This document shows positions 8,801 to 16,227 of a stretch of 64,000 bases of DNA, piece after piece (positions within the stretch are counted from its first letter, which is position 1; each line of letters begins with the position of its first letter). Source of the stretch: Burkholderia sp. BCC0322 (GTDB taxonomy: Bacteria > Pseudomonadota > Gammaproteobacteria > Burkholderiales > Burkholderiaceae); contig NZ_CADFDU010000002.1 in NCBI RefSeq assembly GCF_902833045.1, forward strand, positions 434,001 through 498,000. The letters run 5' to 3'. The position numbers and the translations under genes are program-made. The notes under the pieces were generated by a model. It worked only from the letters and a program-made list of their open reading frames with translations, was not told the DNA's origin and did not search any database.

Positions 8801-8974
8801 GATCGCGACGCCAACTTCGGGGTGGGGTTGGGTACGTCGACCTTCCTCGGCCAGAAGGCGATGGCGGTCAACATGCAGGCGCGCATCACGGACAACCTGA
8901 AGGCGTCGCTCAACGGCGGCTTCAGCGGCGGTCAGCGGGTGATCGGTGCCGGCATGCTGTACCAGTGGAAGTAG
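2870..8974 (+). CDS. giant trimeric autotransporter adhesin (type Vc secretion)
   Basis: A 2034-residue outer-membrane adhesin of the YadA/Hia type. ATG 2870 follows a good ribosome site (CAGGGAGA). The start is confirmed by the extended signal peptide MNKIYKSVWCEKTGTYVAAS, then a hydrophobic core ending PSAVYAA. Order: small N-terminal domain (about 50-165) with a neck (KITNLGAGSISATSTDAVNG); Ser/Thr-rich stalk (about 178-1503); YadA-like head repeats with ALG/AIG motifs (about 1540-1702); neck (NVAAGQVSATSTDAING); second stalk; a second short head and neck (about 1858-1945); C-terminal membrane anchor (about 1945-2034) ending in GMLYQWK. It should trimerise and display a very long fibre for adhesion or autoaggregation. 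The passenger sequence gives no receptor. Confidence 0.95.
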   Translation: MNKIYKSVWCEKTGTYVAASEIAKGRRAGGTSAVAGVLAAVVLVGGGFFTPSAVYAAAFVVCGNASTTGYTPTGEQTSYNMGCVTGSDVLFMGGTSAGPGANSAASTSSTWITVNNATTASPSLTGSIPGQSIELYAPGSIILNGSNVSVSGYKITNLGAGSISATSTDAVNGSQLFSLSTSTSTGLSSANSSITSLSTSTSTGLSSANSSIGSLSTSTSTGLSSANSSISSLSTGLSSTVSTVSSLSTSTSTGLSSANSSITSLSTSTSTGLSSANSSITSLSASTSTGLSSANSSISSLSTSTSTGLSSANSSISSLSTGLSSTNSTVSSLSTSTSTGLSSANSSISSLSTSTSTGLSSANSSISSLSTSTSTGLSSANSSISSLSTSTSTGLSSANSSISSLSTGLSSTNSTVSSLSTSTSTGLSSANSSITSLSTSTSTGLSSANSSISSLSTSTSTGISSLSTGLSSANSSISSLSTSTSTGISSLSTGLSSTDSTVSSLSTSTSTGLSSANSSISSLSTSTSTGISSLSTGLSSTDSTVSSLSTSTSTGLSSANSSISSLSTSTSTGISSLSTGLSSTDSTVSSLSTSTSTGLSSANSSISSLSTSTSTGISSLSTGLSSTDSTVSSLSTSTSTGLSSANSSITSLSTSTSTGLSSANSSISSLSTSTSTGISSLSTGLSSTDSTVSSLSTSTSTGLSSANSSISSLSTSTSTGINSLSTSLSSTDSTVSSLSTSTSTGLSSANSSITSLSTSTSTGLSSANSSISSLSTSTSTGISSLSTGLSSTDSTVSSLSTSASTGLSSTNSSISSLSTSTSTGISSLSTGLSSTDSTVSSLSTSTSTGLSSANSSISSLSTSTSTGISSLSTGLSSTDSTVSSLSTSTSTGLSSANSSISSLSTSTSTGISSLSTGLSSTDSTVSSLSTSTSTGLSSANSSISSLSTSTSTGISSLSTGLSSTDSTVSSLSTSTSTGLSSANSSISSLSTSTSTGISSLSTGLSSTDSTVSSLSTSTSTGLSSANSSISSLSTSTSTGISSLSTGLSSTDSTVSSLSTSTSTGLSSANSSISSLSTSTSTGISSLSTGLSSTDSTVSSLSTSTSTGLSSANSSISSLSTSTSTGISSLSTGLSSTNSTVSSLSTSTSTGLSSANSSISSLSTSTSTGLSSANSSITSLSTSTSTGLSSANSSISSLSTSTSTGISSLSTGLSSTNSSVASLSTSTSTGLSSANSSISSLSTSTSTGINSLSTGLSSTNSTVSSLSTSTSTGLSSANSSISSLSTSTSTGISSLSTGLSSTDSTVSSLSTSTSTGLSSANSSISSLSTSTSTGIGSLSTGLSSTDSTVSSLSTSTSTGLSSANSSISSLSTSTSTGISSLSTGLSSTDSTVSSLSTSTSTGLSSANSSISSLSTSTSTGLSSANSSITSLSTSTSTGLSSANSSISSLSTSTSTSIGSLSTGLSSTNSTILSLSTSTSTGIGSLSTGLSSTNSSMTSLSTSTSTAIEAAKTHYYSVNDGGTAGANYANSAATGIYSLAAGVAATAAGASSVAVGNGSNAQSDGAVAIGQSASATGGKSVSIGSGNTASGDGAIAIGDPSVATGTGAVAMGANDTATGTGAVALGNANTATGNGALALGSSSQATADNTIALGNQATASAIGAQAYGSGATASAVNALALGSNATANVANSIALGANSVTGNAVGVSSVTVGGVTYSVFGTNPVGVLSVGSPGAERQITNVAAGQVSATSTDAINGSQLNATNQAVNNLSTSTATNVASLSTGINSLSTGLSATNSNVSSLSTSTSTAISALSTSTAAGIGSLSTGLSTTNNNVASLSTGVTNINNQLSQLSTLMTTNTTNAAGVAADMNGTGTDKPTVTAGSNSVAIGANSTDGGRQNVVSVGSDTQQRQIINVAPGTQGTDAVNVNQLNAVQSTLSTALSGQQAQINSLGSQLQQTDQMAKQGIAAVGAMASIPQLDRDANFGVGLGTSTFLGQKAMAVNMQARITDNLKASLNGGFSGGQRVIGAGMLYQWK
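3401..7382 (+). repeat. stalk-encoding tandem repeat array, 129-base higher-order unit
   Basis: About 4 kb of in-frame repeats built from three peptide modules: LSTSTSTGLSSANSSISS (18), LSTSTSTGISS (11) and LSTGLSSTDSTVSS (14). From about 4200 to 7100 they recur as one 18+11+14 = 43-residue (129-base) unit, roughly twenty copies, with occasional extra 18-residue modules. Copies differ mostly by synonymous changes (TCGACG, TCCACG, TCCACA). The array is full of self-complementary GTCGAC blocks. Expansion and contraction by recombination are likely, and a short-read assembly could easily have the copy number wrong. Confidence 0.9.
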
Positions 8975-9009
8975 CCGCATGTTGACGCACGGCCGACGGA
9001 AAGCAAGGT

Positions 9010-9873
9010 GTGGGAGCGAGGCTGTATCAGCAGGCACTGCGATGCCGAGCGTATGCATGGGAGATCGCGGTGGATGCTATGGCCGTGCGTTGCAGTACTG
9101 ATGATCTTGTCGAAGACGCGGAGCGTGGATTGGCTCGGAGAGAGTTCTTTTTCGTCTATCAGCCCAAGCTCCGCCTTCAATCGGGATTGCTGTCCGGATT
9201 CGAGTCGTTGATACGCTGGCATCATCCGGAACGTGGTGTGTTGATGCCGGCGGCGTTCATCGACCTTGTCGAGAATTCGCATCTGACACGCCGATTTACG
9301 GATTACGTGATCGATGAGTCTGCGCGGGTGCTTGCTGGTTGGGCTGCACTCGGTTACGACACCTTGTCTCTGTCTGCAAATTTTCCTGCTCGTGAGATTA
9401 CCCGGGAGGGGTTGGCAAAACGCTTGTCTTTTGTTCTGGATTCGCATGCCGTGTGTGCCGCGAATTTCCAAATTGAACTGACGGAATCCATCGATCCGGG
9501 TCCGATCGACACACTCGCAGCAGCTATCGCTTCGCTTCGGAGGATGGGAGTGAGCGTTGCAATCGACGATTTCGGTTCGGGGTGTTGGTCGCTGAGCAAG
9601 TTGCATCGTCTCGAAGCGGATACGCTCAAGCTGGACCGGTCTTTCATGCGCGACGTCCACGAGAACGTCGAATCGAGAACCATGGTCGAAACGCTCGTCG
9701 AGCTCGGAACCCGCTTGGGAAAGCATGTTGTCGTCGAGGGCGTTGAAACCGAGGCTCAATTTTCGTGGTTGCGAGCGATGCCCCAAATTGATTGTCAGGG
9801 CTACTATATTTCGAAACCCGTCCGAGAGGCGCAGGTGGAAGGGCTGATCGAGCGGTGCGGAATCGCGCGTTGA
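9010..9873 (+). CDS. stand-alone EAL-domain protein, likely c-di-GMP phosphodiesterase
   Basis: A 287-residue protein that is almost entirely one EAL domain. Residues are counted from GTG 9010: signature E65-S66-L67 (ESL for EAL), N124, E156 in IELTES, D186-D187 in IDDFGSG, K207 in LKLDRSF, E243 in VVVEGVET and the closing QGYYISKP. All metal-binding and catalytic acidic residues seem present, so hydrolysis of c-di-GMP to pGpG is likely. There is no GGDEF, receiver or membrane segment. GTG 9010 is an arguable start; ATG 9079 would also leave the domain whole. It starts 35 bases after the adhesin stop on the same strand, so the two may be co-transcribed, linking adhesion to c-di-GMP turnover. 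Confidence 0.85.
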   Translation: MGARLYQQALRCRAYAWEIAVDAMAVRCSTDDLVEDAERGLARREFFFVYQPKLRLQSGLLSGFESLIRWHHPERGVLMPAAFIDLVENSHLTRRFTDYVIDESARVLAGWAALGYDTLSLSANFPAREITREGLAKRLSFVLDSHAVCAANFQIELTESIDPGPIDTLAAAIASLRRMGVSVAIDDFGSGCWSLSKLHRLEADTLKLDRSFMRDVHENVESRTMVETLVELGTRLGKHVVVEGVETEAQFSWLRAMPQIDCQGYYISKPVREAQVEGLIERCGIAR

Positions 9874-10186
9874 CGGCACGGCGACGCAATTGCGGGTTGC
9901 GACGGGCGTGATCCCATCAATATCGGAACAGGATCGTCGTATTCACATCGCAGTCGTCGCATTGCGTGCGCCAATCGTCAGTCGTGACGTCGAGGCGCTG
10001 CCAATATTCAAGTGGTCGAAGCAACGCTCGGAAGAGGTCGATGCCGTATGTGCGGGGTTGAGTTTGCGCGGCATAGGCCTGGCTGGTGGCCGGCTCGCTT
10101 CATCGAGCGTGTGAAATAAAAACGCGATGTAAAGATGAGAGGGCGCCGCTCAGGTCGGTGCGTTGAATGACGGCAGCGGCGCGTTG
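9874..10186. other. intergenic, nothing recognised
   Basis: About 310 bases between the EAL gene and the 3' end of the convergent GntR-family gene. A short plus-strand frame (9890-10114) has no ribosome site or recognisable sequence. I see no strong terminator hairpin. Confidence 0.35.
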
Positions 10187-10870
10187 TCAGACCGCGATTC
10201 GCGGATGATTCGGCTCGAAATCGCGGGTGAAGCAGTCTCGCGTAAATGCGTCTATATAGTCCATCATCAAGTCTGATGAAATCCCGGCTTGCTGCTCGTC
10301 GCCGTCCGCTATCGCGCGTGCGACCCGCGTGTGCTGCAGGCTTGCGATCGGCAAGTCATTCAATTGCTTGTGATGGATGAAGTAAAAGCGGCGCGACAAC
10401 GCATGTAACGGCGCAATGGCCTCGGCGGCGAAGCGATTTCGCGAAAACTGCGCGGTAAGTTGATTGGCCACGTACACGCGCCTCAAATAGGCGACGACGT
10501 CGCGCGATTCGCCTGCCACGTCGAGTTCGTCAGCGACGTCGCGGATCTGCGCGCGTTCCTCGGGCGAGGCGCGCCGCGCAGCGCGCTGCGCGATGAGGCG
10601 TTCCAGTTCACGGCGTGTTTCGAGCACGAGCAACTGATCGTGAATGTTCGGCACGGTAATCATGATGCCGTGACGCGGAACGACCTGAACGAGATGCGAA
10701 GCAGCCAATCGTTGTACGGCCTCGCGAACGGGCGTTCTCCCGGTATTCAACTTCTCCGCGAGCGACGCCTCCGACCAGACACTGCCGGGCGCGAGTTCCA
10801 GCGTCACGATGAGTTCTTCCAGTTTCTGGTGAGCCTGTTCGGCAAGGGTGTTACCCGTCAGTCCGTTCAT
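10187..10870 (-). CDS. GntR-family regulator, FCD (FadR/VanR-like) subfamily
   Basis: A 227-residue protein starting MNGLTGNTLAEQ, with TTAGGCAC just before the ATG. The N-terminal winged helix (about 8-70) has the GntR pattern SEASLAEKLNTGRTPVREAVQRL. The C-terminal all-helical FCD ligand domain (about 78-205) follows. In metal-binding FCD proteins a D...H pair precedes A..N; here the segment reads VANQLTAQFSRN, so both ligands are replaced, while a later His in QHTRVARAIADGD remains. It may bind an organic acid without metal. The family usually represses a neighbouring gene and itself. Candidate operators lie at 10900-10911 and 11006-11021. Confidence 0.85.
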   Translation of the reverse strand: MNGLTGNTLAEQAHQKLEELIVTLELAPGSVWSEASLAEKLNTGRTPVREAVQRLAASHLVQVVPRHGIMITVPNIHDQLLVLETRRELERLIAQRAARRASPEERAQIRDVADELDVAGESRDVVAYLRRVYVANQLTAQFSRNRFAAEAIAPLHALSRRFYFIHHKQLNDLPIASLQHTRVARAIADGDEQQAGISSDLMMDYIDAFTRDCFTRDFEPNHPRIAV

Positions 10871-10899
10871 GTGCCTAAGCGATCGCCAAAAGAATATTA

Positions 10900-10911
10900 C
10901 TAACATATTAG
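10900..10911. promoter_or_regulatory. candidate GntR operator (CTAA-4-TTAG)
   Basis: The inverted repeat CTAACATATTAG lies 30 bases upstream of the GntR-family start codon, an A+T-rich spot in an otherwise G+C-rich region. Size and symmetry fit autoregulatory operators of FadR/VanR-type proteins. Assignment is inference. Confidence 0.35.
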
Positions 10912-11005
10912 AGCGGTCGTCCCCTGCTTTCAACTCAAGGTTAAAAGGGGCAAGGTCAAGGAACGGGTTTACCCCCTTTGATCTCGGGCAAGCGCTTCGA
11001 TATTC

Positions 11006-11021
11006 TACTGATATGTCAGTA
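11006..11021. promoter_or_regulatory. candidate operator, 16-base inverted repeat
   Basis: TACTGA-TATG-TCAGTA is a perfect 6-base inverted repeat with a 4-base centre. A degenerate echo (CTGACTGACATGCTGAT) follows immediately. It lies about 135 bases before the GntR-family gene and about 385 bases before the plus-strand response regulator, so it could serve either. Confidence 0.35.
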
Positions 11022-11406
11022 ACATCTGACTGACATGCTGATGAGTGAGCCGCGTTCCGTCAAGCGACGATGTGCCGGCACGAAGGCGGGATGAGCGTCG
11101 TCAATAAGGGTGCCGGAGCGCTTGGCAGTTTCGCGATGAGACGCTTGCGACGTTCTACCAACTGGTATCGCCGCGCCGTTCGTCGGCGCCAGGTGCATAG
11201 CGGGGAGGCGTACTTTTAAAAATAGAGTGGCGGATCAGGTTGGAAGGCTGCGGACTGATCGGGTTCTGAGGTTGGTGTTGAGGTGAGGCTGGTTTCAATC
11301 GATCGGCAGTGGTTAAAAATAAGACGTCAAGTTTGTACTGGTGTATCCGTGCGATCGATTTGGTGTGCGATGTAAATCATTCGGGTCGACGAAGGCTGGG
11401 GGTGTT

Positions 11407-12177
11407 ATGAGTATCTTGTTGGTGGAAGGGGATCCGGGTCAGGCGTCAGCCTTTGAAAGGGCGCTGCGAGGGACGAATCGGGAAATTTTCCGGGTGTGCG
11501 ATAGCGCGACAGCCGTCCGGTATCTTAAAAGGGAGATGGTCGAACTCATCGTGCTCGATTGGCGAATTCCGGATGCCGACGGCCTGAATTTGTTGCACTG
11601 GATTCGGGCTAACGTCGGAGATGAACCGGCCGTCTTGTTCCTGGCTGCGAGAACGCTTGAAGCAGATGTCGCTGCCGCGCTGGACGCAGGCGCCGACGAG
11701 TACATCGGTAAGCCGTTTCGCGAGATCGAGTTGGCCGCTCGCGTCAATGCGCTGTTGCGTCGAAAGGGCCGTAACAAAAAACTCGATGGCAGGGTCGAGA
11801 TCGGCGCATATGTTCTGAATCCGCTTGCGCGTACTATCGCGCTGCACGGAAAACTCATCGATTTGACGGCAAAGGAATTTGCGCTGGCAAATTTCTTGTT
11901 CAATAACATCGGGAACGTGCTTTCCCGGGATGCGTTGTCGACGCTGGCGTGGGGGCGGGCGCTGGATGGTACATCCCGGAGTCTCGACACCCACATCTAT
12001 CGACTCCGACAAAAGCTGGCGCTTCGTCCGGAAAACGGGCTTCAATTGTGTGCCGTGTATACACATGGTTACCGGCTGGATAAGGTCGACAAAGGTTCGA
12101 CGGTGGAGCGTTTCGCGGTCCCTGGCCACGTGTCGCAGCGTGCCGTTTCCGAGAGTCCGGTGCCCGCGCTGCTGTAG
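11407..12177 (+). CDS. OmpR-family regulator with a degenerate receiver (orphan)
   Basis: A 256-residue paralogue of the regulator at 881-1600, clear from LIVLDW.IPD, LDTHIYRLRQKL, RPENG.QLCAVYTHGYRL. The start at ATG 11407 (MSILLVEGDPGQ) puts the receiver first. Aligning on phospho-acceptor D51 shows E7-G8-D9 where the paralogue has D-D-E, and A80 where it has T83; K102 is kept. Loss of a magnesium ligand and of the switch threonine suggests weak or no phosphorylation, as in atypical receivers. The effector domain (about 125-225) looks intact, followed by a 25-residue tail. No kinase gene is adjacent. Confidence 0.85.
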   Translation: MSILLVEGDPGQASAFERALRGTNREIFRVCDSATAVRYLKREMVELIVLDWRIPDADGLNLLHWIRANVGDEPAVLFLAARTLEADVAAALDAGADEYIGKPFREIELAARVNALLRRKGRNKKLDGRVEIGAYVLNPLARTIALHGKLIDLTAKEFALANFLFNNIGNVLSRDALSTLAWGRALDGTSRSLDTHIYRLRQKLALRPENGLQLCAVYTHGYRLDKVDKGSTVERFAVPGHVSQRAVSESPVPALL

Positions 12178-12538
12178 AAAATTCCGGTGGATTCGTCCGT
12201 TCAACGGGGCGCGGATGCTGCCGCGCGTTCGCATCGCGAGCGCAACGGAGCGTCCGCGCCCCATTTAATTTGTCTGGACGCGGCTTGATGTACGGGATTT
12301 CCCGGGGGTACTGTGGCCGCCGCGGGAGATCCGTGACGGCGGCTCGAGCAAGCGGCTCGAGGCGTCTTCCCCGCTCACATCGGCTCTCGGGTATTGGCCT
12401 CTCTAAGTCATTGTTTTTGCGGAACATATCGCCGATTTTCCTGCCTCGTCCTGATCGCCCCGGGCACGCGCCCGAGTGATCGAGGCTCAAGGCCGGGCGC
12501 GCCTCGCCGGCCCGAAAAAAAACCGTCAATCCCCCTTC
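12178..12538. other. intergenic upstream of groESL, nothing recognised
   Basis: About 360 bases between the response regulator and the groESL promoter. No convincing gene, repeat or terminator is seen. The frames present are Arg/Pro-rich and lack ribosome sites. Confidence 0.4.
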
Positions 12539-12567
12539 TTGAATTTGTCAAAACCCGTCCATATAAT
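12539..12567 (+). promoter_or_regulatory. sigma-70-type promoter of groES-groEL
   Basis: A -35 element TTGAAT (12539-12544) and a perfect -10 TATAAT (12562-12567) are 17 bases apart. The -10 directly abuts the CIRCE operator, so repressor bound there would cover the start site. Confidence 0.75.
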
Positions 12568-12593
12568 TAGCACTCGCTGCACGAGAGTGCTAA
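12567..12593. promoter_or_regulatory. CIRCE operator for HrcA
   Basis: TTAGCACTC, nine bases, GAGTGCTAA: a perfect match to the CIRCE inverted repeat. HrcA bound here represses groESL until heat or unfolded protein titrates GroEL. The hrcA gene itself is not in the window. Confidence 0.97.
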
Positions 12594-12666
12594 CAATTCT
12601 CTGCCGGGCGCCAAGCCGGGCAGATTCCCTAAGCGTTCTTCAATCTCAGTCAAGAGAGGAGTGAAT

Positions 12667-12960
12667 ATGAACCTTCGTCCTTTGCACGATCGCGTGATCG
12701 TCAAGCGCCTGGATCAAGAAACCAAGACCGCCTCGGGCATCGTGATCCCCGACGCCGCTGCTGAAAAGCCGGATCAGGGCGAAGTCCTGGCCGTCGGCCC
12801 GGGCAAGCGTGACGACAAGGGCGCGGCGATCGCGCTCGACGTGAAGGTCGGCGATCGCGTTCTGTTCGGCAAGTACGCAGGCCAGACCGTGAAGGTCGAC
12901 GGCAACGAACTGCTGGTCATGCGCGAAGAAGACATCATGGCCGTGGTCAACGCCAAGTAA
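12667..12960 (+). CDS. groES: co-chaperonin GroES
   Basis: A 97-residue protein of normal family length, [16 protein letters not shown]..., with the mobile loop ([10 protein letters not shown]), the roof segment and the closing [14 protein letters not shown]. Seven subunits cap the GroEL ring and close the folding chamber in the cytoplasm. ATG 12667 follows a strong ribosome site (AGAGAGGA); a GTG two codons earlier is less likely. It is first gene of the operon, under the CIRCE promoter, with groEL 46 bases downstream. Confidence 0.98.
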   Translation: MNLRPLHDRVIVKRLDQETKTASGIVIPDAAAEKPDQGEVLAVGPGKRDDKGAAIALDVKVGDRVLFGKYAGQTVKVDGNELLVMREEDIMAVVNAK

Positions 12961-13003
12961 GCGTCCACCGACGGTACATATTCCCAAGAATTCAAGGAGT
13001 TAG

Positions 13004-14647
<1,644 letters not shown>

Positions 14648-14669
14648 TCGACTTCGGTCGATGGTGTCC

Positions 14670-14693
14670 GGAGCGCGCAGCGATGCGCGCTCC
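14670..14693. repeat. hairpin after groEL, without U tract
   Basis: GGAGCGCGCA-GCGA-TGCGCGCTCC, a perfect 10-base stem with a GCGA tetraloop, 22 bases after the groEL stop. It shares the core CGCAGCGATGCG with the terminator that follows. It may protect the 3' end of the mRNA. Confidence 0.6.
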
Positions 14694-14703
14694 AGCCAAA
14701 AGA

Positions 14704-14733
14704 AAAGACCCGCAGCGATGCGGGTCTTTTTTT
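14704..14733. terminator. intrinsic terminator of groESL (probably bidirectional)
   Basis: AAAGACCCGCA-GCGA-TGCGGGTCTTT followed by further T residues. It ends the groESL transcript. The A-rich left arm would act on transcripts arriving from the convergent thiD gene. Confidence 0.9.
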
Positions 14734-14831
14734 ATGTGCGCGGTTTTCGATGCATGCGCGAGGCGGCCGAAGGTGCCGCGCCCCAAGGCCATGACATGGG
14801 CAGCGGCGGGGCATGCCCCGCCGTGCTCACC

Positions 14832-15698
14832 TCAATGCCGGTGCGACGTCCTCGGCACCGTGTCGGCCTTCACGGCCGGCGGCGTGTCCGAGTCTTCGTT
14901 GCTGCGCGCCCAGAAGAACCGATCGGGCAGGTACGCACCCATGCCCGGCCGGAACGCGTCGCGCACGGACTGGTACAGGTATTCCTGCGCCTCGCGAACG
15001 GCTTCGGGCGGCTCCTGGCCGTTCGCGAGCAGTGCCGCGATGGCTGCGCCCAAGGTATCGGTGATGCCCATCAGCCGGTGCGGCGAGCGATCCCACATGT
15101 CCTCGCGGAGCTGGCCCTCCTCGCCGTACAGTGTGTTGACGAGCCGGTGCGAGCCCGTCTCGGACGACAGGATGTACTCGCAGCCCTGCGATAGCAGGTG
15201 CGAGACGGCAGCGTCGAGGTTCGGCGCCTCGGCGTCGCCGTCCGGCTGCGCGAGCGCGATCAGCGTCGCGTAGTCGGCGACCAGCAGCGTGGTTTGCGGC
15301 GCCAGCAGGTCGGCGATCGATTCGCGCAGGTCGTCGGCTGCGAGCACGTGCTCGTCGTCGAGCGTGAAGTCCGGCGCGAGCACGAGCGGCACGCCGTCGT
15401 AGTCGGCGACGACCTCGGCGATTGCGCTCACGACTTCCGCGCGCGTCGCCGCGCCGATCTTGAACGCTGCAACCGGCATGTCTTCGAGCAGCATGCGCGC
15501 CTGGGCGGCGACCACGTCGGGATCGAGGCCGGTCACTTCGTCGCAGGCGGCCGAGTCGCGCACGGTATAGCCCGTCAGGACGGACACGCCGTGACAGCCC
15601 ATGCTCGCCAAGGTCATCAGATCGGCTTGAATGCCGGAGCCGCCGGTGGGATCGGACAGGCCGAAGGTGAGGACGATCGGAGGGGCGTTGCTGGACAT
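14832..15698 (-). CDS. thiD: hydroxymethylpyrimidine / phosphomethylpyrimidine kinase ThiD
   Basis: A 288-residue ribokinase-fold enzyme that phosphorylates HMP and then HMP-P for thiamine diphosphate synthesis. Visible features are the N-terminal LTFGLSDPTGGSGIQADL substrate/anion site, GCHGVSVLTGYTVRDSA, and the C-terminal GITDTLGAAIAALLANG segment, which in most homologues reads G(A/S)GDT.SAA; here the catalytic-loop region is GITDTLG, keeping the aspartate. The start MSSNAPPIVLTF (ATG 15698) gives normal length; the frame extends upstream without supporting similarity. It is convergent with groEL and divergent from the rubredoxin gene. Confidence 0.85.
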   Translation of the reverse strand: MSSNAPPIVLTFGLSDPTGGSGIQADLMTLASMGCHGVSVLTGYTVRDSAACDEVTGLDPDVVAAQARMLLEDMPVAAFKIGAATRAEVVSAIAEVVADYDGVPLVLAPDFTLDDEHVLAADDLRESIADLLAPQTTLLVADYATLIALAQPDGDAEAPNLDAAVSHLLSQGCEYILSSETGSHRLVNTLYGEEGQLREDMWDRSPHRLMGITDTLGAAIAALLANGQEPPEAVREAQEYLYQSVRDAFRPGMGAYLPDRFFWARSNEDSDTPPAVKADTVPRTSHRH

Positions 15699-15952
15699 GT
15701 AAAAATGGGGCAAGAGAAAAACGGGAAAGCGACGGGCATGCGGACGGCGAGGCGAAATGGGCATTTTTGGCCCTGTGTTGCCCGGCAGGCCGCACTTTTC
15801 AGTCATTATGCGGCGGAATCCGGCCTGCACGACGGATTTTTTAGCGCGGCGCAACGTAGTTGCGTTACTCCAGCGCGATTGCTAGGCAGTCCGGCCCCGA
15901 CACGGTACCATCATGGCTCCCGAATTTACCGACTTTCCCGACGCGGCTTAAG

Positions 15953-16123
15953 ATGGAATACAAGAGCTGGATGTGCCTGATTTGTGGCTGGATTTACGAC
16001 GAAGAAGCCGGGCTGCCGGAAGAGGGCATTGCCCCGGGCACGCGCTGGGAAGACGTCCCGATCAACTGGACGTGTCCTGAATGCGGCGCCCGCAAGGAAG
16101 ACTTCGAGATGGTCCAGATCTGA
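15953..16123 (+). CDS. rubredoxin
   Basis: A 56-residue one-iron electron carrier. Two CxxC pairs ligate the iron: CLICGW near residue 9 and CPECGA near residue 42, with the usual aromatic core (W, Y, F) between. The start MEYKSWMCLICG at ATG 15953 gives the classic short family length. In related beta-proteobacteria (such as Ralstonia) a rubredoxin gene stands at the head of the pil-chp chemosensory genes and before yqgE; here it is followed by a probable remnant of that system. Confidence 0.95.
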   Translation: MEYKSWMCLICGWIYDEEAGLPEEGIAPGTRWEDVPINWTCPECGARKEDFEMVQI

Positions 16124-16227
16124 CCGGACCCTTGGCCCACGGACACACCGCTCAGGCCTCGCATCGGCCCGGCGCTCGCGCGTCGAGGTTCGCGCGAGCG
16201 ACTTGACGATGACAGGCGCGCGTGTGC

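Larger units (their letters stand above)
10871..11406. other. divergent intergenic region between two regulator genes
   Basis: About 535 bases between the minus-strand GntR-family gene and the plus-strand response regulator. It contains the two operator-like inverted repeats listed separately. Nothing coding is convincing; the last 200 bases are A+T-richer and probably hold the response regulator promoter. Confidence 0.4.

Noticed and set aside
9890-10114. Small plus-strand gene after the EAL gene
   Set aside because: No ribosome site, no hydrophobic or domain pattern, and composition typical of random high-GC DNA.
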